Source of the DNA: Candidatus Eisenbacteria bacterium
Lineage (GTDB): Bacteria > Eisenbacteria > RBG-16-71-46 > SZUA-252
Direction: 5' to 3'
NCBI GenBank assembly: GCA_005893305.1
Contig: VBOZ01000009.1
Span: 100,837 to 164,836, forward strand
Length of the DNA: 64,000 nucleotides
Shown one piece after another: positions 35,293 to 44,004 of this stretch. The stretch's first letter is position 1. Each line of letters begins with the position of its first letter. Both the position numbers and the translations under genes were made by a program. The notes under the pieces are model-generated. The model had not been told where the DNA came from. It saw only the letters and a program-made list of their open reading frames with translations, and searched no databases.

Positions 35293-36249
35293 GTGAATGC
35301 ACGGCCTCTTCTTGCTGCGACGGTTGTGGCGCTCTCGCTTACCGTCGGGCTCTCTTTCGCTTCGAAGCCTTTGCACATATCCAAAAAGGACAGTAGCACC
35401 CGCCTAACGCCAGTTGACGTCGGCAGGACGGTGCCTGATACGACATTTGACGAGGCTCCGCGAGTCCTAAAGCAGGTCCGCGCTAGATTCCCCAGGCCAT
35501 GGCGACTAAACGGATATGAAGGGCTAGTGCTAGTCAATTTGCTGATCGACTCGACCGGCCACGTCTCGCAGGCAAGGACCGAATTGCGTATGCCGTCGGA
35601 CATAGATTCAGCAGTGGTTCAGGCAGCTCGACGCTGGACCTTCTCGCCCGCCCGGAAGCGGGGAAGGCCTGTAGCAACTCGCAGGCACATCAGCGTGGAA
35701 CTTCGACACCCTCAATCGGGAGAGCTAGCCTCACTTCGGAACCGAACTTCCGTCGGTACGACGTATGCCGACGACCCGGATGCGGCACAGGGAACCGCAG
35801 GAGCGAGAATCACCGCCTCAGCTTACTTTGACTCCGTGTCTCAGAAATATTGCTATTCCTATGATCTCGAAAACCGCTCCACGAATGAAGATCATGTGTC
35901 AGCGTTCGTGCTACTGGGCTGTGCTGGCGGGGTAGTGGACGAATGGGATCAGCCAGATCACTGGAACGGTATGATTGGATGCGGTGGGCGCAGGGATGTG
36001 CTTGGCTGGACGATTTGGGATCGGGACTCCACCGGAAGTTACTTCACCTATGCCGCACGACCAGGCTCGTCCCTGACACGGATGCGGTTCAAGTCGAAGT
36101 TTCCTCCCGGGACGGTCTCATGGGTGGTCCAGACCGCAACTCGAAGTGACTTCGAGTCGATCCTCGTGGGCTGCTGTCAGTCGAGCCCCGATGTATTGCA
36201 GAAATGCGCCTTGTCTGGAACGATCGTCGGGCCAGTACAAGCACGCTAG
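35293..36249 (+). CDS. Exported TonB-C-domain protein
   Basis: 318 aa from the GTG at 35293 with GGAG seven bases upstream. An earlier in-frame ATG adds 36 residues without a signal. Signal peptide VNARPLLAATVVALSLTVGL. Residues ~45-140 form a TonB C-terminal-like domain (GYEGLVLVNLLIDSTGHVSQ ... AVVQAARRWTFSPARKRGRPV), lacking any transmembrane anchor beyond the signal. The remaining ~170 residues are a Cys-containing unknown domain. Noticeably AT-richer than the ribosomal region, and placed between integrase tails 2 and 3, so it may be acquired. Confidence 0.7.
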   Translation: MNARPLLAATVVALSLTVGLSFASKPLHISKKDSSTRLTPVDVGRTVPDTTFDEAPRVLKQVRARFPRPWRLNGYEGLVLVNLLIDSTGHVSQARTELRMPSDIDSAVVQAARRWTFSPARKRGRPVATRRHISVELRHPQSGELASLRNRTSVGTTYADDPDAAQGTAGARITASAYFDSVSQKYCYSYDLENRSTNEDHVSAFVLLGCAGGVVDEWDQPDHWNGMIGCGGRRDVLGWTIWDRDSTGSYFTYAARPGSSLTRMRFKSKFPPGTVSWVVQTATRSDFESILVGCCQSSPDVLQKCALSGTIVGPVQAR

Positions 36250-36273
36250 CGGTAGGCGTCCGACGCGACCTCG

Positions 36274-36363
36274 CGCTTCGCGCGGCACGCCAATCCGATC
36301 ACCACTGTCGCGTAGAGAGCCAGAGATCAAGAGAGCCGCATTGTGGCCGGAATCCAGCGCAGG
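36274..36363 (+). pseudogene. Tyrosine recombinase C-terminal remnant 3
   Basis: RFARHANPITTVA is followed at once by a stop (TAG 36313), where remnant 2 has AYTH. Degenerate similarity to remnant 2 continues to a shared GGAATCCAGCGCAG near 36350. It starts 25 bases after the stop of the TonB-C gene, the same placement as remnant 2. Confidence 0.55.
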
Positions 36364-36458
36364 GTGCAACCGCTAGGTACCGGGTGGAGACCAAGTCCGC
36401 GACAGGTCGGCGCGTGAGGGCGGTCGAGAAGACCCCAAGTGGCGCCCAGATGCACGGC

Positions 36459-36486
36459 GGCCCCAGTGCGCTCCCGCACCGGGGCC
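36459..36486. terminator. GC hairpin before repeat copy D
   Basis: GGCCCCAGTGC pairs with GCACCGGGGCC (one mismatch). Lies in the 318-base gap 36250-36567 after the minus-strand FG-GAP gene and the plus-strand TonB-C gene. Confidence 0.6.
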
Positions 36487-36510
36487 CCCTTTCTCTACCG
36501 CGACGTTGGA

Positions 36511-36558
36511 AGTTCGCGATTTGTTTTTTGGCTCCCCAAACGTAACCCTGTTCGAACT
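36511..36558. repeat. Dispersed 3'-end repeat, copy D
   Basis: 48 bases from AGTTCGCGATTTG through GCTCCCCAAACGTAACCC to TTCGAACT, with terminal inverted repeat AGTTCG/CGAACT. It ends nine bases beyond the stop of the minus-strand FG-GAP gene. Confidence 0.8.
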
Positions 36559-36567
36559 CCGCCGGAC

Positions 36568-38367
36568 CTATCGGGCGACGATGATCTTTCGGATCTCTAC
36601 CCTACCTGCGGACTCGAGGCGGGCAAAATAGGTCCCCGACGCCACGGGCCGGCCCGATGAGTCTCGCCCGTCCCAAGTCGCCGATCTCCAGCCTGCGGGT
36701 AGATCGCGCTCGATGACCGTGGCTACTCGCCGTCCCGTCACGTTGAAGATTCCCAATTTGACCGCAGCTGGGGACGGGATCCCAAAATTCAGGGTGGTCT
36801 GCGTCTGGAATGGATTAGGATAGCTCGGGTCGAGCCGCAACGCAAGTGGTGCCCCACCCACCGTGGGCACAAGGACCCACACTTCGCTCGAAAAGCCTTG
36901 GTCGTTCACCGTCTGCACGAAGAGGCGATACGCGTACCGCTCGCCGGGACTGACCGAGCGGTCCTCGTAGGCGACTACGCCGGGACGCTCGAGCGCGGCG
37001 ATGCCGACCTCGCCCCAATCACCTCCGGCAGTCCGCCGTTGGACGCTGTAAATACCTCGTGAGTCTGGAACATACCAGCGAAGGCGAACAACTCCCGCCT
37101 CGGCCCTCGCGTCTTGAAGTGCAACCGAGATGGAGGTGGGCACGCACGGTACGCAGTTGAGAAAGACCGATAGCGCGCCATCCACCGGAGGAAACGCGTT
37201 GAAATCAATCTCGTTCGCCGTCACCAGATCCACCTTGGTATCACCGTTCAGGTCTGCCGCAACGATTCCGTTCGGGACACTGCTGGCCTCGAAACGCTCA
37301 CGGGCGCCAAAGAATCCGTTTCCATTCCCGGGAAATACCTCGAGACTGTCCGGGCGCAGTCCGTATCCGTTCGACACGACCACAACGTCGAGTTTGCCGT
37401 CGCCCGTCACATCCGCCGCCACAGTGGACGGCCCGCCACCAAAGATGGGCAGATCGTCCGTCGCGACAAAAGTTCCGTTACCGTTGCCGAGACGAACCGC
37501 AGTGCGCTGATCGACGCATGCCACGACGTAGTCCAACTTGCCGTCTCCGTTGAGATCCCCGGTCGCGATCGACTGAGGGTCATTACAGGTGGGGGTATCA
37601 ATCCCAGGGATAAAGTTCCCGGTCCCCTCGCCTGGAAAGATAGTCACCGTCGTCTGGTCTGGACAGCAGTCATGCGTTACCGCAACGTCGAGCGCCCCGT
37701 CTGCGTAAAAATCTCCGAGCGCGATGTCTAACGGCCACTTGTGGGTTGCGTGTTCTGTATACGGTTGGAAGGTCCCGTCGCCATTTCCGAGGAGAACGTA
37801 GAAGGCACCCGGATCCCCGTGGTTAGTCACGACAAGATCGAGATTGGCATCGACGTTGATGTACCCCGATGCCATCCGGCCACCTCCCAATCCGTTGACG
37901 GGGGCCGTGAAGCTGGTGAAGAACCCTGACCCGTCCCCAGGGCACACTATGATGCGCCCTCCCGCATCAAGGACAACGTCGGCCCATGCATCATTGTTGA
38001 AGTTCCCAATGACCAGATCGTCTGCATAGCCCGCGGGTACGTAAGACGTCCTTCGAGACTCGAACGTCCCGTCCCCAATTCCAAAGTAGACCGAGATAGA
38101 ATCCGCATTGTCGTGCGTGGCAACCAAGTCGGGAATACCGTCGTTGTTGAGGTCACCGATCGCCACGGCGAAGGGCGCAATAGAAGCGTCGTAGTCCGTC
38201 CTTGCGGAGAAATAGGTCTCTGCCGCGGCAGGACCAAACCAAAGGAGTGCGCAGGCAAAGCCCAAGGGAGTGATTCTGCAGGTCCGAGTGCCACATCTGA
38301 CCCAATCCAGTAGACGGCTGGCGCTGCGCGCTGTGAGGGTCAGGGTTTGTTCGCTCTGATCAATCAA
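36568..38367 (-). CDS. Secreted FG-GAP/VCBS repeat protein with sorting domain
   Basis: 599 aa from a TTG start with GGAGG five bases upstream. A signal segment spans about 33-50 (LGFACALLWFGPAAA). Residues ~55-395 contain six or seven FG-GAP/VCBS repeats with calcium-type loops (AIGDLNNDGIPDLVATH, GNFNNDAWADVVLDA, ATGDLNGDGKLDYVVACV, AADVTGDGKLDVVVVSNG, AADLNGDTKVDLVTANE), predicted to fold as an integrin-like propeller. A fibronectin-like stretch follows (LRWYVPDSRGIYSVQRRTAG), then a FlgD/Por-like domain (PNPFQTQTTLNFGIPSPAAV ... SGTYFARLESAG). Third gene of the exoprotein operon, 17 bases after the matrixin-like gene. Confidence 0.88.
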   Translation of the reverse strand: MIDQSEQTLTLTARSASRLLDWVRCGTRTCRITPLGFACALLWFGPAAAETYFSARTDYDASIAPFAVAIGDLNNDGIPDLVATHDNADSISVYFGIGDGTFESRRTSYVPAGYADDLVIGNFNNDAWADVVLDAGGRIIVCPGDGSGFFTSFTAPVNGLGGGRMASGYINVDANLDLVVTNHGDPGAFYVLLGNGDGTFQPYTEHATHKWPLDIALGDFYADGALDVAVTHDCCPDQTTVTIFPGEGTGNFIPGIDTPTCNDPQSIATGDLNGDGKLDYVVACVDQRTAVRLGNGNGTFVATDDLPIFGGGPSTVAADVTGDGKLDVVVVSNGYGLRPDSLEVFPGNGNGFFGARERFEASSVPNGIVAADLNGDTKVDLVTANEIDFNAFPPVDGALSVFLNCVPCVPTSISVALQDARAEAGVVRLRWYVPDSRGIYSVQRRTAGGDWGEVGIAALERPGVVAYEDRSVSPGERYAYRLFVQTVNDQGFSSEVWVLVPTVGGAPLALRLDPSYPNPFQTQTTLNFGIPSPAAVKLGIFNVTGRRVATVIERDLPAGWRSATWDGRDSSGRPVASGTYFARLESAGRVEIRKIIVAR

Positions 38368-38384
38368 GAGATCCTCCGGGCGGG

Positions 38385-41300
38385 CTAGCGAAGAAGGGCC
38401 ATTCGGCGCCGATCGGAAAAGAATCCCGCTCTCAGCTCATAGAAGTAGATCCCGCTAGCTGCGCTTCCGCCCTGGTCGTTGCGACCGTCCCACCTAGCTC
38501 CATGGTAACCAGCAGGGAGATCCCCATCGACCAACATGCGGACCAGCCGCCCCGCGACGCTGTAGACGCGCAGACTGACGTGCGAGGGTCTTGGAAGGCC
38601 GAAGGATATCTCTGTCGATGGATTAAAGGGATTCGGTCGATTCTGTGCAAGAGAGTAGGCGCGGGGTACCCCTTGTGGTTCGAGCGCGTCTGGATGGAAA
38701 TATCGGCCATGGGACATCAGGACGAATCGAGCAACCTCCGGCGCGTCGCTTGCGTCGAACTCTAAGTCGATATGCTCTCCAGGAAGGACGGTGACATTCC
38801 GACGGTCCTGGTCGATTAGGTCGGTAAGGACCGACTGTCCATCCGAATGGCGGGCCGAACGGCAGGGAAGGAATTCCGTCATTGCAGGTTCAACTGATGC
38901 CAGGCCTGCCCAGCCCAGCGTGTGGCTCGAGTGCCAGATCACTCGGACCCTGCGGACCGCTTGGTCACCGAGAATGTCTAGAGGAATCAACGTCGGACTC
39001 CAAGTTTCGCGAGGGATGACACGATCTAGTGTGTACCAACGATTGCCCTCGGTGTCTGGTGAGACACGAATGCTCACTCCCCCTCGACCGCCCGGAAACG
39101 ACGGCGCAGTTGGCTTGGGAATTAGGTTGATTCCAAAACGGCGCTTGCCAGGGAAGACAATCGTGCCATCGGAGTCGACGTGAAACTCCAGGCTGTCGCC
39201 CGCCTCGCCTCGATACGCCGTCGTCGGTGACACCGGCGAGACAAACGGTGCGGCCTTCCCGGACCATGTGCGCTCTCGCAGCGCCGAAGCAGCTGGTTTG
39301 AACAGGACTGGGTGACCGGCGCCGTCACTGCCGAGCTGGTATCCTTCGGGCACTATCACCGAGGCAAGCTTGACCTCGTCAATCTCGTCGACTTCCGATC
39401 CCATTTCCGCGATCTGTATCCGTATTCTCCCGTCCACCCTCAAGGGATCTTCTCTCAGCGGATATGCATCGGATGCGATTGCCCCGGTCATCGCGCTAAC
39501 ACCCAGAATGGAATTCTCGACAGTGAGCCCGTTGGCGGTCTCTGTCAGGAGGAAGGGGCAACCCCCTCCACCTCCACCCCCGCCTCCCCCACCTACCGGA
39601 TGCGTCCAAGGCTCGAAGGCTACGATAGCCAGCGTATTGTTGTCCAAGCCGTGTTGGATGATGTCCTCTATTTGCTGCCGCGTATCATAGTCCCAATCGT
39701 TATTTGTTGCGTTAACTTGCACAAGAGAATCAGTCCTGGGCGGGGCCCTAAGTGCCATTCTCAGGGACCCAGCGACGATGTTGAAGGTGTTGTTTGTGAA
39801 GCTCACCGATGGTGAGGCGTTGTTGGACCGATCCAGCCAGACTCCCCACGAATTGGACTTATTGATTGTAAAGATGTTGCGGTCCGCATTGCCTCGCCAC
39901 CCGCCTTCGATTATAAGGCTGCCCGACGGGCCGGCCGTGTAGAAGAAGTTATCGGTGATGGTCGCTGTCGCAACGGGTCCAACGCTCGAGCCGGCAACCT
40001 TGATGTGCAGTCCCTTGGGGTTGTGGAAGTCGTTGTGCACGAATCGAGCGAGAGGCGAGCGCGTTGGGTCAAAGTTGAGCAGCACATCGTAGTCCTGATT
40101 TTCTTGGAAGATCGATCGATCGACAGAAGCGCAGGCGATTGAGGTTGTATAGCTGGAATCGGCTATGCCCCTGAATGCGTTTCTAACCTCACAACTGTCG
40201 AGGACGAGGGCACCCCCTCCGGAGAGCCGGAGACCATCCCAGAGGTTTCCGACCGCTGCAGTAGTGTCCGTAGTCTCGAATCGAGCCCCCTTTGCATAGA
40301 GCGATCCCCTGATATTCAACGACGCCGGCGGGAAGGTATTCTTGGGAGCCCGAAACGAGACCATTCCCCAAACTTTGAAGGTATCCGCTGGGGAACTTGT
40401 TCTGAGCGTTGCGGACCCTCGGAAGACGTATGGGCTCTTGCAGTCGTAGGCGTCGTCGTAAAGCGTCGTATCGGCTCGGATCGTGGTCGGTCCGGAACTC
40501 GCTGTCAGATACAGCGTGATCGTAGTGTCAGAACTGAGCGCGACGGTGTGGGAGCGGCGCCCTCCGTCACTCCAGCGATCGAAGCAGTACCTCGTTCCTG
40601 ATACAACTTGCGTGGGGCTCACCGACAACTGTCGGGTCGCTGATGCTGTGCACGTAGTGCACGTTACCGCGTAACCTGCACCTGTGAGCAGGATCGGAGC
40701 ACCGTTGTCGAAGGCTTGCGCGCTAGAAACGTTCGATATTATTCGGTACTGGATGGGTTTAAGCCGGGTGCCTGTGGCCGGCCCGGAAAACGGGCCGAAG
40801 CAATTTCCGGGAAATCGGCCGCGAACCGTGTACGTCTGTTGAGAAGACTGGGCCAGTGCGCTGGTGTCCATCCAGCTAAGTGTATCGCCCCGGACGGAGT
40901 GAACATGCGTTCCGCCCCTGTAGATCTGGAAGCTGTCCTGCCCGGTTGAGGCCCAGGTCCACCACACGAGGATGCCAGGGCAGTATCCGTTGCTCGCAGA
41001 TGCAGCTGGAGTCGCCGTCGGTGGGTTGGTGCGCAATCCCGTCAGTGGGTCGGATGGCGTCGTACCCGTCCCGCACTCGTTGAAGGGAAGAATTTGGTAT
41101 TGGTAGCTGGTGCCCGCTACAGCACTCGAATCATCCCAGGTGGTGCCACCGCCCGGAGGAACAGTGTGTTTTGGCACGAGATCTCGCAATACCTGGAAGC
41201 CGGTCAGCAAGTCCGGGACAGAGGGCCAGGTGATTCGGACCAGATCGCAGCGGCTCGTGGTCGCCGTCACACCGGTCGGTTTGGCCGGCGGGGCTCGGCG

Positions 41301-42611
41301 CGCTCCTGTGGTTGGGACCCGGTCGGATTCGCACGTAGAGTTCTCGGCAGAAACCTCGTAACTGTAGACGAAGCCGGCGAGCGGGGGAGAATCTTCGAAA
41401 CTGGTCGAGCCGGCGATGGCCGTCCCGATGACCTCTCCTCCTCTGAGGATGTTGAATCGAATCTCATCTGCACTTCTGTCCTGCCACGTGATGAGGACGT
41501 GATTGCAATCGGAGAAGCTTCCCTGGGGAAACCCCGGCGGGGTCGGAGACAGGTCGGTCACCTGGATCGGATAGGGATGCTCGGGGGTGGTCAGCGTGGA
41601 AACATTGTCTCCGGCATCCTGGTCCACGGGGTTCTGGGCATAAGCCCCGATGAAGTTTATGCCGGAAATGCCGCACGGAACCGTGAGCGATCGCGTAGCC
41701 GTGAGAATCGGCATGACAGCGTCTCCGCCTTTGGCGGCCGGAAGACTAAGCGCCGTAGCACCAATCTGCGTGTCCGAAGAAGGCACGATACTCTGAAACT
41801 GAGAGAGGTAGAACTTGACCGTGTCCTGATACGCGATCGTGCCAAGGTTCTCGACTGTATACTCAACGGAGATAGACTGCTTGGAGGAGATGTATTGAGG
41901 TGCTGGGGGCAGCACCGGTTTGGCCTGCTTGTTGTAGTTCGACTTGAGTGCCCAGCCAAGCGCACGGACGTTCCACTCGTTTCCCGAGGCTGGGTAAAAG
42001 GTACGGACGCCGTTTCGGTCGTCTCCATGGAGATTCCAGAATGCCTGTCCGCCCCACGAGTACACACTATCCATCACGGCTACACGCGGCTCCCGCCCCT
42101 CCTCGCCATGGAATCCGACGGCATGACCCGCCTCGTGCCGCACGGCGAGCTCCAAGCTGAACACGCTGTATGGGGGAAACGAGTCCGGGTGCGATGTAGG
42201 CGAGTTCCAGTTGGCATTTCCGTTCAGCGAGATATCCGCTTCACGGTAGCTGGTTGTGCTCGGATACACGGCAAAGTCCGTGACACCCAGAACACGAGGA
42301 TCGGTGATCGTACCAACGAACCCGATGGTGCTCAGCGTGTCAGTGTGGATGCTCGGGCTCACGTCAAGCGGGTTGGTCCAGTACCAGGTTAGGAAGCTTG
42401 ACCCGGTAACAGTGCGCCACGAGTAGATCGCATTCTGAACCTGCTGCCACTCCGGCGTATTCGAGGGGAAGGTTGTTGGGGGGAGATTGAAGACGATCTC
42501 GTTGTTCGCCCAACGCCTCGTGTCAGAAGGCCCCGGGAATGCCGAGACGCAGTGCGTCAGGGACAACTGCGAGAGGAGAACTGGCGCTGCCAACCAATAG
42601 AGTTTCCGCAC
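38385..42611 (-). CDS. Giant secreted matrixin-like protein with Fn3, beta-helix and sorting domains
   Basis: 1408 aa, signal peptide ~1-24. Residues ~30-205 are a matrixin-like domain. The zinc motif is H159-E-A-G-H-A-V-G-F-H-G-E, with the third His one position earlier than in HExxHxxGxxH, and ADISLN and VAVMDSVYSWG as plausible substrate-strand and Met-turn elements. Next comes a CARDB-like region (~230-345), several Fn3-like domains with Cys pairs (~350-620), and a right-handed beta-helix-like region (~690-960). An 11-Gly linker precedes the C-terminal module, which ends in a FlgD/Por-like domain (QNRPNPFNPSTEISFGLPRP ... SGIYFYELRAG). Middle gene of the operon. Probable surface or secreted protease, or a ligand-binding relic. 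Confidence 0.85.
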   Translation of the reverse strand: MRKLYWLAAPVLLSQLSLTHCVSAFPGPSDTRRWANNEIVFNLPPTTFPSNTPEWQQVQNAIYSWRTVTGSSFLTWYWTNPLDVSPSIHTDTLSTIGFVGTITDPRVLGVTDFAVYPSTTSYREADISLNGNANWNSPTSHPDSFPPYSVFSLELAVRHEAGHAVGFHGEEGREPRVAVMDSVYSWGGQAFWNLHGDDRNGVRTFYPASGNEWNVRALGWALKSNYNKQAKPVLPPAPQYISSKQSISVEYTVENLGTIAYQDTVKFYLSQFQSIVPSSDTQIGATALSLPAAKGGDAVMPILTATRSLTVPCGISGINFIGAYAQNPVDQDAGDNVSTLTTPEHPYPIQVTDLSPTPPGFPQGSFSDCNHVLITWQDRSADEIRFNILRGGEVIGTAIAGSTSFEDSPPLAGFVYSYEVSAENSTCESDRVPTTGARRAPPAKPTGVTATTSRCDLVRITWPSVPDLLTGFQVLRDLVPKHTVPPGGGTTWDDSSAVAGTSYQYQILPFNECGTGTTPSDPLTGLRTNPPTATPAASASNGYCPGILVWWTWASTGQDSFQIYRGGTHVHSVRGDTLSWMDTSALAQSSQQTYTVRGRFPGNCFGPFSGPATGTRLKPIQYRIISNVSSAQAFDNGAPILLTGAGYAVTCTTCTASATRQLSVSPTQVVSGTRYCFDRWSDGGRRSHTVALSSDTTITLYLTASSGPTTIRADTTLYDDAYDCKSPYVFRGSATLRTSSPADTFKVWGMVSFRAPKNTFPPASLNIRGSLYAKGARFETTDTTAAVGNLWDGLRLSGGGALVLDSCEVRNAFRGIADSSYTTSIACASVDRSIFQENQDYDVLLNFDPTRSPLARFVHNDFHNPKGLHIKVAGSSVGPVATATITDNFFYTAGPSGSLIIEGGWRGNADRNIFTINKSNSWGVWLDRSNNASPSVSFTNNTFNIVAGSLRMALRAPPRTDSLVQVNATNNDWDYDTRQQIEDIIQHGLDNNTLAIVAFEPWTHPVGGGGGGGGGGGCPFLLTETANGLTVENSILGVSAMTGAIASDAYPLREDPLRVDGRIRIQIAEMGSEVDEIDEVKLASVIVPEGYQLGSDGAGHPVLFKPAASALRERTWSGKAAPFVSPVSPTTAYRGEAGDSLEFHVDSDGTIVFPGKRRFGINLIPKPTAPSFPGGRGGVSIRVSPDTEGNRWYTLDRVIPRETWSPTLIPLDILGDQAVRRVRVIWHSSHTLGWAGLASVEPAMTEFLPCRSARHSDGQSVLTDLIDQDRRNVTVLPGEHIDLEFDASDAPEVARFVLMSHGRYFHPDALEPQGVPRAYSLAQNRPNPFNPSTEISFGLPRPSHVSLRVYSVAGRLVRMLVDGDLPAGYHGARWDGRNDQGGSAASGIYFYELRAGFFSDRRRMALLR

Positions 42612-42635
42612 GTGAGCCCCCGGAATGGGCGGCGC

Positions 42636-43616
42636 TTACGGGGTCATGAGCCTTCGGATCTCGTTCAGGAATTGTGATTCCGACATTCGGGTGCCAGGAT
42701 CCGAACCAGGGTCGAGAACGCGGACCACTGGCTCGCCCGTGATTACTAGGTGCTGAGAGCCGCGCACCCAATCCACTGGAGGGACGGAGTTGTTCCGCGC
42801 CGGGCGGTTTCCGGATCGCGGAATCGCTGTGCCAGTTGCATTCGATTGCTCGCGCGGGCGGTTGGACCTGTTAATAAGCGAATCCTTTCCACCGGGCCTA
42901 CCTCGGCGAGGAGTGAACGGGAGGTCGATGGCGCTTGGTCGCGGACCAGCCTTGACATTTTCCCCCAGACTGGGCGAAACGATAACGAGCTTTCCGTTCT
43001 GGATCGAAACAATCTCGCGACCCCCACCGTCAAGCACAACCGGACGGCCTGTGCGCCGGTTCGGACGGACCGGAAAGAACCCTTGATTAAGCCCGATGAT
43101 TGGGAGATACCGATTGCGCTCGGACCCTAGGTCCGTAGAATTGCACAGTAGAATGTACCTCGCTCCAGCGAGAAATTGCGGTTGGCCCTCAGTGACGATT
43201 TCGTCGTCCCCGACCTTGCCACCACTGAGCGTCAATTCCGTACGCACCGGGGCAGGATCCCCCTTGACCATGATCACATCCTTGAAGAGCACCTTTGTCA
43301 CGATGGTCGTCCGTCCGGCGTTCCACTCAGATCGGATCGAAGCGACGGTTCCGGCAAAGATTACTTTAGCATCCTTCGCCAGGTTCGAGATATCTCCGGG
43401 AACCACCATCGACGCCGGGGCGAGGCGAGCTATCGCACAGCCAACCATGAGGACGATCAGGGCAGTGAATCGTGCGAGGACCGTGCAACACTGGGATTCT
43501 GCGACGCGTACCGATCGAGATCGGGAGCACGCCGATTCACTCGGCAGGTGCGGCGTCAGAGATGTGCGTATAAACGGTGCCGAGGCGTCAAATCGAGAAA
43601 GCATTGGTATAGACAT
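42636..43616 (-). CDS. Secreted protein of unknown function, first gene of exoprotein operon
   Basis: 326 aa from the ATG at 43616; no better in-frame start exists before the hydrophobic segment at about 48-66 (RFTALIVLMVGCAIARLAPA). The mature part begins VPGDISNLAKDAKVIFAGTVASIRSEW, a beta-rich pattern seen in proteins encoded beside bacterial matrixins, and continues ELTLSGGKVGDDEIVTEGQPQFLAGARYILLC. The second half is low-complexity and Arg/Pro/Asn-rich. It stops 24 bases before the matrixin-like gene, so the two are probably co-transcribed and may interact. The element at 43665-43716 lies 48 bases upstream. Confidence 0.7.
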   Translation of the reverse strand: MSIPMLSRFDASAPFIRTSLTPHLPSESACSRSRSVRVAESQCCTVLARFTALIVLMVGCAIARLAPASMVVPGDISNLAKDAKVIFAGTVASIRSEWNAGRTTIVTKVLFKDVIMVKGDPAPVRTELTLSGGKVGDDEIVTEGQPQFLAGARYILLCNSTDLGSERNRYLPIIGLNQGFFPVRPNRRTGRPVVLDGGGREIVSIQNGKLVIVSPSLGENVKAGPRPSAIDLPFTPRRGRPGGKDSLINRSNRPREQSNATGTAIPRSGNRPARNNSVPPVDWVRGSQHLVITGEPVVRVLDPGSDPGTRMSESQFLNEIRRLMTP

Positions 43617-43664
43617 TGTACGAGACCCCAGTTGGCAGGGAGCAGACGTAAGGCGAGGATCGAC

Positions 43665-43716
43665 TGTCTCTCATGTATCCCGGCTCGGCAAAGAGCTGAG
43701 CACCCCTTGAGGGGCA
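43665..43716 (-). promoter_or_regulatory. Duplicated leader element, copy 1
   Basis: In transcript sense the core reads GCCCCTCA, then GGGGTGCTCAGCTC, TTTGCCGAGCCGGGATAC and ATGAGAGAC. Strong similarity to 44854-44905, the only other copy. Predicted inner stem GTGCTC/GGGATAC (one bulged A) and apical GCTC/GAGC. The outer stem has two mismatches in this copy. It lies upstream of the exoprotein operon. Confidence 0.5.
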
Positions 43717-44004
43717 ACGGCACTGGGCACGGAGACTACGCGGAGCTTGGCCGCCAAATACATTGCCGGCAGGGCTCGCTGGAGTTGCCTCATTCTCGGG
43801 TTCAACGTACCCATCCGAACTCCAAGCTTCATTTAATCGATCCGTAGGCTTCCCCGTCTAGGCAGAAGCGTGAGCCGCACCACGCTAGGAACGATGCGCG
43901 CAGTCATTACCCTTGTCCATAGGCCGAAGGATAGGTTTTTGGTAGAGGCGGAGGGTATGATTCGAGCCTATATCTTCCGCCTTTTGGATACGTACCACGG
44001 GAAC

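Noticed and set aside
17559..36557. TTCGAA-containing repeats as tRNA or tRNA fragments
   Set aside because: The five bases on either side of TTCGAA do not pair as a T stem and no D or anticodon arm is present; only 45195-45266 folds as a tRNA.
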